Below, piece after piece: positions 32,824 through 41,448 of a stretch of DNA of 64,000 nt (the stretch's first letter is position 1; each line of letters starts with the position of its first letter). A program made the translations under genes and the position numbers. The notes under the pieces are model-generated. The model did no database searches and had not been told where the DNA came from. It saw nothing but the letters and a program-made list of their open reading frames with translations. This DNA comes from Synechococcus sp. C9 (GTDB lineage Bacteria > Cyanobacteriota > Cyanobacteriia > Gloeomargaritales > Gloeomargaritaceae), in contig NZ_JALAAD010000002.1 of NCBI RefSeq assembly GCF_022984075.1, positions 22,896 through 86,895 of the forward strand. The letters are read 5' to 3'.

Positions 32824-33110
32824 CACATATATCTGATACATAGCACTATACGTTGTTAACAGAGTGGGTATGTTGCATGGGGTAGACTTTCTCAATCTCT
32901 TAGTAAAACGAGGGGTTCAATTCCCGGAAACCTTCATCCCGTACACATTTGAGCAATATCTAACCCTATGGTTCACATATGGTTACTTCTGGTGGGTTAC
33001 TTAGATGTACGGAACAACCTAACTCTCTGACAGTCCTTGTTGCCCTATTTTTGAGTATTATAAAGATAGCATTACCCAGAAAACAATAAATAGAGGTACC
33101 TTATATGGTA
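32824..33110. other. Non-coding interval between the kinase relic and drmC
   Basis: No gene is supported. It contains GGGGTTCAATTCCC (about 32913), which resembles a tRNA T-arm, but no acceptable tRNA cloverleaf could be built around it. It ends with a GGTACC element terminus at 33100. Confidence 0.35.
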
Positions 33111-33914
33111 TCATTCTGTCCAAATCACTAAAATCCCCTGATAGATCAATAAGTCAATATAATCAATCATTTGTTTACTTAGTTTTTCACTTTGTATCAA
33201 AACACCCAATTCCATATTCAGAGAGAGAGCATAATCAGTCAAATTTGCGCTAGTGATAAAAAGTTTTTTTTGGTCAACTATTGCCCCTTTTATATGCAAT
33301 GAACCATAACGTCCTTCTCTATCCAATAAACGCCGCTCCTTGGGCCAAATGAAAACTTCGGATTGATTAAGAACATCACTTCCTAGGGTAGATTCAATTC
33401 CGAATTTAATTTTGTTGTCCCCTGATGCAGGGGTTTCCGCAATAATCCGCAAGTGGATACCGCGCTCCAAGGCTTTCAACAGAGCTTTGGTAATTTCAGG
33501 AATTTTATAAAACGCAAAACTGATCAAGGTCATATGCTGATGGCATTCTTCAATTAGTTGTAATAAAACCTGCTCCGTCCTTCGGATGGTAACATTGGCA
33601 AATTCAGGACCAGTCCAGACAAGTTCAATGGCCAGGTCTTTTTGAATTGAGTTTCTTGTATATGAGGCACTTTCCAAAGCCATTGCAACTGCTCTGCTAG
33701 TGGATTCTGGTTGTTCATTTTTCCAGACATTGAACATATCAACAACAGCTCGTCTAAACTGTAAATTGACCAGTGAATTGAGTACACGCTTGGTTAAAGC
33801 TTCATTATAAAATTCATCATTTTCAGCCAATATTTTTACAACTTGGCTCAAAATAGAAGGTGGAAGTAAATCGGTAATTCGATAAATTTCAGCAAGTAGT
33901 TTAGAATTCACCAT
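33111..33914 (-). CDS. drmC: DrmC, phospholipase D-like protein of DISARM
   Basis: About 267 residues. PLD-type fold with ITKALLKALERGIHLRII and the HKD motif SLHIKGAIVDQKKLFITSAN (H-x-K-x4-D). The conserved LPPSILSQVVKIL N-terminal region is present. In DISARM, drmC is the last of the drmABC core and is dispensable in the experimentally tested system. The start MVNSKLLAEIYRI at 33914 overlaps drmB by 14 bp; an upstream ATG at 33950 would overlap by 50 bp and gives a non-family N-terminus. Confidence 0.85.
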   Translation of the reverse strand: MVNSKLLAEIYRITDLLPPSILSQVVKILAENDEFYNEALTKRVLNSLVNLQFRRAVVDMFNVWKNEQPESTSRAVAMALESASYTRNSIQKDLAIELVWTGPEFANVTIRRTEQVLLQLIEECHQHMTLISFAFYKIPEITKALLKALERGIHLRIIAETPASGDNKIKFGIESTLGSDVLNQSEVFIWPKERRLLDREGRYGSLHIKGAIVDQKKLFITSANLTDYALSLNMELGVLIQSEKLSKQMIDYIDLLIYQGILVIWTE

Positions 33915-35787
33915 CTGGGAGGGCGAAGAAGTGAAGGTTATCTGATGCAAAGGTTGGTATTAAGGTGGAGCGGTCGAGGTATTTATTGCCCCGCTCACAG
34001 GATGTTTCAGGGCTGAATAGGCACGCATGACAAGCTGCCCAGTGGAGGGAGGGAATGCCTTGATTGGGATCATGATCCGCACAGAGTGGGTCGGAGGCAC
34101 AGAGGCGGATGCTTGTCAGGGCTTGGGAGATGTGGTACCCCAGGGTGTCGGGTTCGCCCAGATTGACCAGCCCGCCCAGGGTTCCCTCGCTATCAGGGGC
34201 GGCAGTATAGATCAATAATCCTGCCTGTGGACCATGTTCCTCGTGGGGTGATTTGGCAAAGAGACGTTCACGCAAACTGGCGGCATTGTATCCACATTCA
34301 ATGGCAAGTTGGCGCATCAAGGCATGGGAAAACGAATGAATCAGCACATATCGCATGGATGGCACTGGGATCTTGGCGGGGTCAAGGTTCCGAATCCGTA
34401 GCCATCGTTTCTGCGCCTCGAGGGTCAGTTGGGCGCGCTTGAGCACTGCGGGAGAGGTCTCCCATGCTTGGAGTTGGGATTCATTGAACTGGAGAAAAAT
34501 CCCCTCTCCTTTGACTTCCGAGGCAGGTACCCAGGAGGGGGCGTTGCGACTGATGCGAACTCGATATTCCGAGGGAATTTCCCCAGTATCATCGAAGTCG
34601 CCAGGGGATTGGATGCGGGTGAATCCAATCAGGGCGCGTACTTCCCGAATGCGCTCCACAAGAACGGTGCGAGTGAAGAATTGTTCGTAGCCCTTGGGAG
34701 AGCTGACCGGACGTAACTGGAATTCCTGGCTCGTGGGGGTGGGTACCGAGAGAGATAACACTTGCCACTCCGGCGTTTTTAGGTCTTGGGCATGATCCTG
34801 CTTATTTTGCCCCTGACGGAATTGCTCGATGCTTGCCCAAATTTCCTCGTGCGTGTATTTGAGAAATTCTAGTAACTGACCCGTTCTCTGTGCCATCCCC
34901 AGGGAAAAAGCGAGGGTCTGTGGGTCTGGAGCGTCCCCCAGAATGTCCCAATGTTTTTGAACCAACTGGGCTAAAGGACTGGCATGAAGCGGGATAGACA
35001 GGGCTGAGAGGGTGATGGGAAACCAGCTATTGGAAGCCCCCAGGAGCATCGCCTCCATCTGTTGGTCACACTCATCATCAAAATCCCGGAGATGGGGATG
35101 CCGCCCGCGACATTTGGGCATATTTTGTTTGCCGTTTTCCCCAAATGCGTCAGATAATCGGCGTGACCTTTGACAGCCCTCACAGCGGACCACAATGTCT
35201 GAAGCGGCGCCGGTCACCCCGTACTCTTCAAACCGCAGTACCCCCTGGCAATCGGATGCCCCCTGATGGACAAAGTAATGCCAAGGGAAGTCATCTAGGT
35301 GTCCATGTTGGCACGCCACTAAAAAACGGGCGGGAACGACTGCTGGAGGTTTGCGAGATTTTGGGCAGTTTTTGTGAACATAGCGAGTCTCATTGATGCG
35401 GTAGGGCGAAGACTTCAGTTCAAATAATCCCGATTGGAGGGGAGCGAGTAAGCGACACTGGGGACAAACCATCCAGGTCGGAAATGGGGATACGGGTACG
35501 CCGATACGAGCGGCTTCGTCAAAAGGATTGGCAGATTCTTCATCCTCCTGCGGGATTGGGGGAGAACAGAGTTCCTTGACTTGGGTACCTAACTCTCTTC
35601 GCACTGCCGCGAGCAGGCGGGGTTCGCTCAGTAGGGTGGTGGTGGCGGGGTTTTTATCCCATCCATCAAGTCCCATGACCATCACCGAGAGGTGGGGCAG
35701 ATCGGCAATCGAGCCAATCCCAAAGGTGTAAAGAATCTGGCTGGGGCGGAGTTCTCCCACCTTATAGCGGTACGGGGAGCCGGTCAT
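33901..35787 (-). CDS. drmB: DrmB, DUF1998 protein of DISARM
   Basis: 628 residues. The N-terminal YKVGELRPSQILYTFGIGSI is typical. Cys-rich blocks (MVCPQCRLL, VHKNCPKSRK, VRCEGCQRS) precede the DUF1998 region YVLIHSFSHALMRQLAIECG, GGLVNLG and the final cysteine cluster LCADHDP...AACHACLFSPETSCERG. DrmB partners the DrmA helicase; DrmAB forms the core DNA-binding complex of DISARM that blocks phage DNA. It overlaps drmA by 4 bp. Confidence 0.92.
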   Translation of the reverse strand: MTGSPYRYKVGELRPSQILYTFGIGSIADLPHLSVMVMGLDGWDKNPATTTLLSEPRLLAAVRRELGTQVKELCSPPIPQEDEESANPFDEAARIGVPVSPFPTWMVCPQCRLLAPLQSGLFELKSSPYRINETRYVHKNCPKSRKPPAVVPARFLVACQHGHLDDFPWHYFVHQGASDCQGVLRFEEYGVTGAASDIVVRCEGCQRSRRLSDAFGENGKQNMPKCRGRHPHLRDFDDECDQQMEAMLLGASNSWFPITLSALSIPLHASPLAQLVQKHWDILGDAPDPQTLAFSLGMAQRTGQLLEFLKYTHEEIWASIEQFRQGQNKQDHAQDLKTPEWQVLSLSVPTPTSQEFQLRPVSSPKGYEQFFTRTVLVERIREVRALIGFTRIQSPGDFDDTGEIPSEYRVRISRNAPSWVPASEVKGEGIFLQFNESQLQAWETSPAVLKRAQLTLEAQKRWLRIRNLDPAKIPVPSMRYVLIHSFSHALMRQLAIECGYNAASLRERLFAKSPHEEHGPQAGLLIYTAAPDSEGTLGGLVNLGEPDTLGYHISQALTSIRLCASDPLCADHDPNQGIPSLHWAACHACLFSPETSCERGNKYLDRSTLIPTFASDNLHFFALPDGEF

Positions 35788-38700
35788 GGTTTGGCGATGT
35801 AGGGCTGGGGAATCCGGGCAAAGTCATCGTCAGGGGGCTGATCCGTCAGCACTAAATTGACTGTGGGTTCGACGTTGCGAAGGGAGTTGAGGCAAGTAAA
35901 TTCTTCCCAGTCTCTTCTACCCGCAGAGGTGAGTAAGCTGACCGAAATGCCATCTCTGGCGGTGACCTGATACTTCAATTGTGCACCGCCGACAACCCTT
36001 TGCACGCACGCCAGCCAGCGATCAATTTTCCCCTCCAATTCACTGCGAAGGCGTTGTGCAGTTTGGGCATTGCCCACCAGTTCTGCACGGCGCACAATGG
36101 CATCCACCGCCGCCCGCACGTAGGGATGGTTCCGCTCAATCGCCCCCGCCTGCTCGTTGCCATTCAGTTCCTCACTGGCGAGGCGCACTAGAGCAACGAG
36201 GATGGCACTGAGACCCCGGTAAAGGGCACCCGACGAAAAGGGCGTCACGGACAAAGCCTCCACATTTTGATAGAAGGTGGCATGGTAGTGGGCAAACCGC
36301 TCGTAATGGGAGAGATCCCGCGGGCGTGCCCAGTTGTAAACGGTGAGAACCAGTCCAGGATGGCTTCTCCCCACCCGTGAGGTCGCCTGGATGTACTCGG
36401 CGGTGTTTTTCGGTTGCCCACAGACCACCATCACCCCAAGACGGCGCACGTCAACGCCCACCGAGATCATGTTGGTAGCCAGGAGGACATCCAGAGGGTC
36501 AGGTTGTTCCAGTCGTTGCCCCGCCTTGCGCCTGGCTTGATTTCTCTGGAGTAATTCAGGGTCAAACGGGGTTTCCAGGCGGTCAAGAATCCCCGGAATT
36601 TCCGTAGAGTCTTTGCGGGCGGTGAGTTCATCCACATCCGTTGCCTGCAGACGACGGTTAGCCAAGCCCCGTTGGTGCATCTTGGTCAAGCGGGTGCGAA
36701 TATCATCTTCCACCAGCCGACGGGTGCCTCCCAATTCCCGCACCGAGTTGAAATAACCCACCAGGGTCATCCAGGGGTCAGCGGCAATCCCGTACTTGTT
36801 GTAAAGCATTTGTGCGGCGGAGAGCACAGCCAAATAGACCCGAATCATGGTGGCTTTCAGCCGACGCCCGGGGGCACAGATACCGACATAGCGTCGCCCA
36901 GGACTATAGCGTGCGGAAGTAGGGTCGTTGTCCCGTTGTCGAGAGAAAAAGTTATCCCTGATGTCGAGTCCCTGGGGGGGAAATACGGCCAGTTTTCTCA
37001 CGAACAGGTTGTTGACCTGCGCCTCCGCTTGGCGAATGGTGGCAGTGGAAGCAATCACTTTGGGACGCACGGGCTGCCCATCCACGTCCCAGGTGCAAAG
37101 GTAATCCACCGCAGTCTCGTACAGCCCAACTAAGGTGCCGAGCGGGCCGCTGATCAGGTGCAACTCGTCCTGGATAATCAGGTCTGGAGGACGCAGTTTA
37201 GGGTGAGGGATAGTCTTGGCGGCAGGGAAATTACCCACCCGGTTGTGTCGGTCACTATCTTCAATGTCAGGAGAACGAAACCCGTGCCGTTCGCAGTAGC
37301 CGTTGACCTGACCAAACACCATTTGCACTTCCCCTTTCCAGGGCATTTGGGCAAATTTATCTACCGTTGCGATCACTAAGGTGGGCAAGCGGCGATAAAT
37401 TTCCTCATCCACAACAATCACAGGCAGTCCTTCACCCTTGGAAAAGGGGCATTTCCCTAGATCGTCCCCGCATTTAATAAATGTGCGCCCCCGACCTCTT
37501 TCAAAAAGCTCGACCTGAATATGGCAACCGGGATGAATCTTGGCACCACACCAGGGACAGTTGGTGAGTTGATGGGGGGTTCCCCGGCCACGGGGTCGGG
37601 ATTCCCGATGTTGTTTGATCGCCTCATCGCTGTCGGCGGTCTTGTTGGGGGTGTTTTTCTGCCCCACCCATAGCCCAATGCGAAAGGGTTCTTGCCCCCA
37701 CTGGGCTTCGTCTTCCCGACGGATCACTTCACAGGCACAGATCAGGGCGGTCGCCCGTTGGAATTGCTGGAGGGTGAGCAGTCGCAGGGTATAGCGCATG
37801 AGAACCGCCACCCCGTGTTCCCCATCTCGACCCGCCACCCGCCCCTGGAGGCGACGGAGACCGATAGTGTAGGCGGTCAATCCCAGATAGGCCTCGGTTT
37901 TGCCCCCACCGGTGGGAAACCACAGCAAATCAGCCACCGCTTCGGTTGGGTGGGAACGGTCAGGGTGGTGTACATCCGTGATAGACGGCACATTGAGCAG
38001 GATAAATGCCAGTTGGAAGGGATACCAACTCCGGTTTTCGGGTCGGTCAAGGTCGTTAAGGGATACATTTTCACCCCGCCGCCGTTGCTCCGCATAAAGG
38101 GTGTGGATGCGCTGGAGGTACATTGCCCGATTCATGAAGCGAAACGCCCTAAAGGCATGGATGTTGTTCTCCAGGGTGGTGATACCCTCTTGGATACGGC
38201 GGAGGGTGTGACGACAACGGTCGAGTGCCTTCTGCGCCACATCCTGGTAGGGTGACAGTCCCTCATCGGGATCACTAAGGCGGCTTTCCTGTTGGGTGAT
38301 CCAGGTGTCGTAGGCGGCGGCTAGGGGTTGCAGGACGGTGCGGAGGTCTGTGGGGCTGGCAATCTCAGAAAGGTGCTTCATGTCCAAGACCAGACCCGCT
38401 AATCCGGGAATTTCCCGTACTGTGGGGGGTTTGGTGGCTGGTACTTCGTAGGTGGGAACGACTCTGGTGGATAGCCGGACGGCTCGGCAGGGGTTGCCAG
38501 GGGCGACCTCAGCATGAACCCCAACCCCATGACCGACGGCAAATTCTACATGGTGGCGGTAGAGCATCGCCATCGCCCGATTTTCGTCACGGATCACCGG
38601 ATCAAGGACGGAAGCACGGTCGTCCAGGGGCTTTTTTTGAAAAATGTCTGCGACATTGGCATCTGCCGAACTGACGGAAATTTCCGGTTGGAACAGCCAA

Positions 38701-39671
38701 GCCGTATCTTTGGACTCATTAGGTTCGGTTTGCTCATTGACTAAAAAGATGGTGACGATCCAATCCCCATCTGCCAGTGGGCGCATCCGGGTTCGCAAAA
38801 CAACGGCAGGGGCTTGATCTGGCGCAGGGGGGGTAGCCGTATCTCCCTCGACCAGGGGTTGAACGATGGTGCCGCTGATGGGATAACGCTTCCAGACGGT
38901 TTTGGGATTGCCCTTGTCGGTGAGGAATTGCTCGCTGGTTTGCCGCTCGTACCGCCCCCAGGAAGCAGTGATGCAGAGGGCTTTAGCTCGTTTATCCACA
39001 CAGAAGGTCATCCCCAGTGAGGACGGGAAGATGCTACTGGTGGACACAAGGGCATCGGTAGCACCCTCTTCGGGGTTTTCCTTGTCGGCGATGGCAATGT
39101 CATCAAGCTGTTCCGGCTCCCCATCCCCAGTCTGGTTACGTTTTTGGGGGGCGATCACCCCAAGGAGGTACCGTTCGGTCATCCGCGCCTCGTTCACTTC
39201 CTCTTCTTCACCACCGGCGGGACCATACAGGTCTTTGATGATGGCAGATTCTAGCTCGGCTCTCAGTTCACTCGGGGTGGGGGGGTTGAGGATTTTTGAA
39301 GGTAGCTGATCTGGCATCGGTGCCGGTTCAAAATGTTCGTCTAGGGTATCATCTGTTTCTATTTCTTCTATTTCTTCACTCGGTTCGGGAATGTTAAGGT
39401 CTTGAATGAGTGGGTCGGATGGCAATGGCTCGCTGTGTCTTTGGTAGTATTGGGCGATGGCATTAATAATGTATTCGGCGGGGGGATGTTCCTCAATTCC
39501 TAAACAGGAATCATCGGGGCGAATACCGTTAAGCAGTTGGGCAAGGGCATGGTCGGGAGCGGAGATCACTGACCCCCAATCCAAACGGGCAGACCCGGAC
39601 AGGAGTTTTTGGTTTACCTCATTGAGGTCAAGGTCGCCGGGGAGAATGGGTGGGAGTTTGATCCGTTCCAT
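35784..39671 (-). CDS. drmA: DrmA, SF2 helicase of DISARM
   Basis: 1295 residues. Helicase motif I FPTGGGKTEAYLGLTAYTIG (about 590), DExH motif LIIQDELHLISGPLG (about 820), motif III VIASTATIRQ, and the C-terminal TNMISVGVDVRRLGVMVV and QATSRVGRSHPGLVLTVYN (motifs V and VI). The N-terminal 550 residues are the DrmA-specific region. DrmA unwinds or loads on DNA with DrmB and is essential for DISARM protection. Translationally coupled to drmB. Upstream, three toxin-antitoxin cassettes separate it from drmMI, so it may need its own promoter. Confidence 0.92.
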   Translation of the reverse strand: MERIKLPPILPGDLDLNEVNQKLLSGSARLDWGSVISAPDHALAQLLNGIRPDDSCLGIEEHPPAEYIINAIAQYYQRHSEPLPSDPLIQDLNIPEPSEEIEEIETDDTLDEHFEPAPMPDQLPSKILNPPTPSELRAELESAIIKDLYGPAGGEEEEVNEARMTERYLLGVIAPQKRNQTGDGEPEQLDDIAIADKENPEEGATDALVSTSSIFPSSLGMTFCVDKRAKALCITASWGRYERQTSEQFLTDKGNPKTVWKRYPISGTIVQPLVEGDTATPPAPDQAPAVVLRTRMRPLADGDWIVTIFLVNEQTEPNESKDTAWLFQPEISVSSADANVADIFQKKPLDDRASVLDPVIRDENRAMAMLYRHHVEFAVGHGVGVHAEVAPGNPCRAVRLSTRVVPTYEVPATKPPTVREIPGLAGLVLDMKHLSEIASPTDLRTVLQPLAAAYDTWITQQESRLSDPDEGLSPYQDVAQKALDRCRHTLRRIQEGITTLENNIHAFRAFRFMNRAMYLQRIHTLYAEQRRRGENVSLNDLDRPENRSWYPFQLAFILLNVPSITDVHHPDRSHPTEAVADLLWFPTGGGKTEAYLGLTAYTIGLRRLQGRVAGRDGEHGVAVLMRYTLRLLTLQQFQRATALICACEVIRREDEAQWGQEPFRIGLWVGQKNTPNKTADSDEAIKQHRESRPRGRGTPHQLTNCPWCGAKIHPGCHIQVELFERGRGRTFIKCGDDLGKCPFSKGEGLPVIVVDEEIYRRLPTLVIATVDKFAQMPWKGEVQMVFGQVNGYCERHGFRSPDIEDSDRHNRVGNFPAAKTIPHPKLRPPDLIIQDELHLISGPLGTLVGLYETAVDYLCTWDVDGQPVRPKVIASTATIRQAEAQVNNLFVRKLAVFPPQGLDIRDNFFSRQRDNDPTSARYSPGRRYVGICAPGRRLKATMIRVYLAVLSAAQMLYNKYGIAADPWMTLVGYFNSVRELGGTRRLVEDDIRTRLTKMHQRGLANRRLQATDVDELTARKDSTEIPGILDRLETPFDPELLQRNQARRKAGQRLEQPDPLDVLLATNMISVGVDVRRLGVMVVCGQPKNTAEYIQATSRVGRSHPGLVLTVYNWARPRDLSHYERFAHYHATFYQNVEALSVTPFSSGALYRGLSAILVALVRLASEELNGNEQAGAIERNHPYVRAAVDAIVRRAELVGNAQTAQRLRSELEGKIDRWLACVQRVVGGAQLKYQVTARDGISVSLLTSAGRRDWEEFTCLNSLRNVEPTVNLVLTDQPPDDDFARIPQPYIAKP

Positions 39672-39723
39672 GCTGGGGAAATGGGGCTGGCGGCATCTTT
39701 AACTTAACGGTATGATAGCCAAC

Positions 39724-39921
39724 TTATCCTGGGTCTGCCTGGGGGGATATGTCCCGATGAGCAAATTTATCTTGCCGGGTGGTGACCGGAATGACGATGC
39801 GAAGGGGAATTGGGGCAAAGAGATCGGTACTAATGACCAGGACAGGACGGGTTTTCTGGATTTCTTGACCACGGGCGGGGTCGAGATTGACGAGCTAGAT
39901 TTCGCCACGCTTAGGGTTCAA
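39724..39921 (-). pseudogene. MazF/PemK-type toxin with Trp-to-stop change
   Basis: A TTG start at 39921 gives MNPKRGEI, then TAG, then LVNLDPARGQEIQKTRPVLV and ISTDLFAPIPLRIVIPVTTR. MazF toxins read RGEIWLVNLDP, so TGG became TAG; the C-terminus is also cut at a second stop (39724-39726) close to the drmA start. It follows the antitoxin gene with an 11-bp overlap. The toxin is therefore inactive. Confidence 0.8.
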
Positions 39922-40207
39922 CACCAGGAAACTCCCAGTCTTCGCTATCTAAGACAGCAAATTCGGTGAGGGCTGGATCGGTTTGGAAGTCTGTGGCAGT
40001 ATCGGCGATAAAGGGAGCTAATGCCTGATGGCGTTGGGATAGGGGTAGTCTCGCTATCTGCTGGAGAGAGGGCTGAATGGGTCGTGGGGGTGACGGGGAG
40101 ACTTTTTTTCGGAGAAATTCCACAAAGTCTAAAACTTCTTGCTGTTTTTCCGGGGGTAGTTGGCGCAGGTGGGTGAGGATGGCTTGTTCTAGGGATGTGG
40201 TTGTCAT
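39911..40207 (-). CDS. MazE-like (DUF2281-type) antitoxin, partner of the dead mazF
   Basis: 98 residues: MTTTSLEQAILTHLRQLPPE, KQQEVLDFVEFLRKK, a Pro-rich linker and an acidic tail ending DSEDWEFPGVEP. This is the common cyanobacterial antitoxin (DUF2281) preceding MazF/PemK or PIN toxins. The ATG at 40207 begins the family N-terminus; an earlier ATG at 40243 is less likely. It is intact although its toxin is broken. Confidence 0.7.
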   Translation of the reverse strand: MTTTSLEQAILTHLRQLPPEKQQEVLDFVEFLRKKVSPSPPRPIQPSLQQIARLPLSQRHQALAPFIADTATDFQTDPALTEFAVLDSEDWEFPGVEP

Positions 40208-40249
40208 ATCAAGACTTTCGGTTGAATTTATGAAATTAATCAACCCAAG

Positions 40250-40304
40250 GCGATATTCTGGGGTATTGCTATTTATCCTAACTGGGGATGGGGCTGGTCA
40301 GGGG
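40250..40304 (-). repeat. Direct repeat flanking the VapBC-like cassette, copy 1
   Basis: 40250-40304 and 41051-41105 match almost exactly (ATTGCTATTTATCCTAACTG and flanks) and lie 801 bp apart in the same orientation. In the right copy the sequence is the 3' end of the DUF2283 gene; the left copy is only that tail. The arrangement suggests duplication or insertion of the VapBC-like cassette. Confidence 0.75.
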
Positions 40305-40372
40305 GAGCGTTTTTCGAGCTTTCTTCTAGGGTGAGGTTTTTGGTTTGAGTTGACTTAATGAAATTGCTAAGG

Positions 40373-40756
40373 CTACCGAATTACTCGAATTTCTATTGCT
40401 AAGGACAGCCTGCTCCACGTCTGATCACTGGTTATGACGGGCAAATTTAGGCTCATCCCTAAAGCAAGGCAAGCTCGGTCGCCGAGGGAAAGCCCTTGGG
40501 ATTTGGTGAGTGGTCGTAACAGACCAGTGGTCAGTGCTTGTTGATCGTTAAAGGCAATGACTTCTAAATTTAAGTGTTTAAGAATTTGGTGAATGCTGGC
40601 TTCAGGGATACCTGCGTCTGCTAGTTTGGCAATTACTTCGGATAAATTCACAGCACTGATAACGGACTGGGGAATGAGGGGTGCAATCCCATCACTGCCT
40701 GCTTCCTGATTGAGTAAGACTAAGACGGCGGAGGCATCGAGAACCACCCTACTCAT
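40373..40756 (-). CDS. VapC-type PIN toxin
   Basis: 127 residues: MSRVVLDASAVLVLLNQEAG, SVISAVNLSEVIAKL (Glu), LSLGDRACLALGMSLNLPVI-TSD (third and fourth acidic positions). Complete PIN ribonuclease pattern. It overlaps the upstream antitoxin by 8 bp. It forms the only intact toxin-antitoxin cassette between drmMI and drmA. Confidence 0.88.
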   Translation of the reverse strand: MSRVVLDASAVLVLLNQEAGSDGIAPLIPQSVISAVNLSEVIAKLADAGIPEASIHQILKHLNLEVIAFNDQQALTTGLLRPLTKSQGLSLGDRACLALGMSLNLPVITSDQTWSRLSLAIEIRVIR

Positions 40757-40988
40757 GGCTGGCTTCCTGGCGGCGTTCTTGGATCAGTTCTTGGGAAAGG
40801 TTGCGATTGGCTGAAATGTATTGTCTAACAATGGCTTGGGCACTTTCGACAGAACTTGGAGCGGACAGTAGGGGTTGCTCATCGATCACCAGGATCGCTT
40901 TGTAAGCTCCTGTGGGAATGTCGAGAGGGGGATTGATGGAAAGCTGCCCATCATTGGAAACTGTAACAATTACTTCTAAGCTTTTCAT
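40749..40988 (-). CDS. VapB-type antitoxin
   Basis: 79 residues. MKSLEVIVTVSNDGQLSINP then LDIPTGAYKAILVID, an AbrB/MazE-like swapped-hairpin N-terminus, followed by an acidic toxin-neutralising tail (SVESAQAIVRQYISANRNLS). A 35-bp piece of a close relative survives at 14152-14186. Located directly upstream of the PIN toxin. Confidence 0.75.
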   Translation of the reverse strand: MKSLEVIVTVSNDGQLSINPPLDIPTGAYKAILVIDEQPLLSAPSSVESAQAIVRQYISANRNLSQELIQERRQEASHE

Positions 40989-41050
40989 GGTGGGGAACTT
41001 AATAGGTAGTTTTCCAAACCATTGCCCCTGGGTGGGGTCGGGATCGCCTT

Positions 41051-41105
41051 GCGGTATTCCGGGGTATTGCTATTTATCCTAACTGGGGATGGGGCTGGTC
41101 AGGGG
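41051..41105 (-). repeat. Direct repeat flanking the VapBC-like cassette, copy 2
   Basis: See 40250-40304. Immediately left of it (41025-41047) the sequence also matches the last 25 nt of drmMI coding (CTGGGTGGGGTCGGGATCGC, at about 41463-41484), so the DNA around the cassette was built by segmental duplication. Confidence 0.7.
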
Positions 41106-41255
41106 CAGGGATTGGGCATCTAGGCGGGTGAGGTCAACGGTTTGGCTGGCGTGGTCAATGTCAATACCGATGAGTTTGCCCTGGTCGTCAAAATCGAGAA
41201 CAATACCCTCGCTAATTGCTTGGGAGTCCGTTTCGGGGTAGTAATGCAATTTCAT
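41079..41255 (-). CDS. DUF2283 antitoxin, internally shortened
   Basis: 58 residues: MKLHYYPETDSQAISEGIVL then DFDDQGKLIGIDIDHASQTV and DLTRLDAQSLPL. Normal DUF2283 proteins have about 14 more residues (an LYI-x-L segment) between PETDS and ISEG, so an in-frame deletion is likely. It follows a broken DUF4258-like toxin frame. The start ATG at 41255 is clear. Confidence 0.65.
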   Translation of the reverse strand: MKLHYYPETDSQAISEGIVLDFDDQGKLIGIDIDHASQTVDLTRLDAQSLPLTSPIPS

Positions 41256-41445
41256 GATTGATCTGGTTTGAAGCTGCGGTCTGGAAAGGCGTTGTGCATG
41301 GTTTCTCCATCTTCTAGGGTAACGACTCGGAAATTATAGCCAGTGACGGATACGTCCATCGGGTTGCACCTGGCGATAATGGGGGTTTTGGATGGCGGCT
41401 TCACACCATTTTCGCTTGAGGTAGGGGTTGCAAAGTAACGGGTGG
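41256..41445 (-). pseudogene. Broken DUF4258-like toxin
   Basis: Two frames must be joined: KRKWCEAAIQNPHYRQVQPD then GRIRHWL-stop in one, and YNFRVVTLEDGETMHNAFPD then RSFKP in the other. The order and content (WCEAAI..P, QPDGRIR-W, RVVTLEDGET-HNAF) match the toxin usually paired with DUF2283. The N-terminus is lost against drmMI and a small deletion shifts the frame near 41340. Confidence 0.6.
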
Positions 41446-41448
41446 TTT

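Noticed and set aside
32860..32960. Possible tRNA with a T-arm-like GGGGTTCAATTCCC
   Set aside because: No matching acceptor, D-arm and anticodon arm could be aligned around it; at best a scrap.
37692..38255. 187-codon plus-strand frame within drmA
   Set aside because: Antisense shadow; the minus-strand drmA frame is continuous with helicase motifs on both sides.
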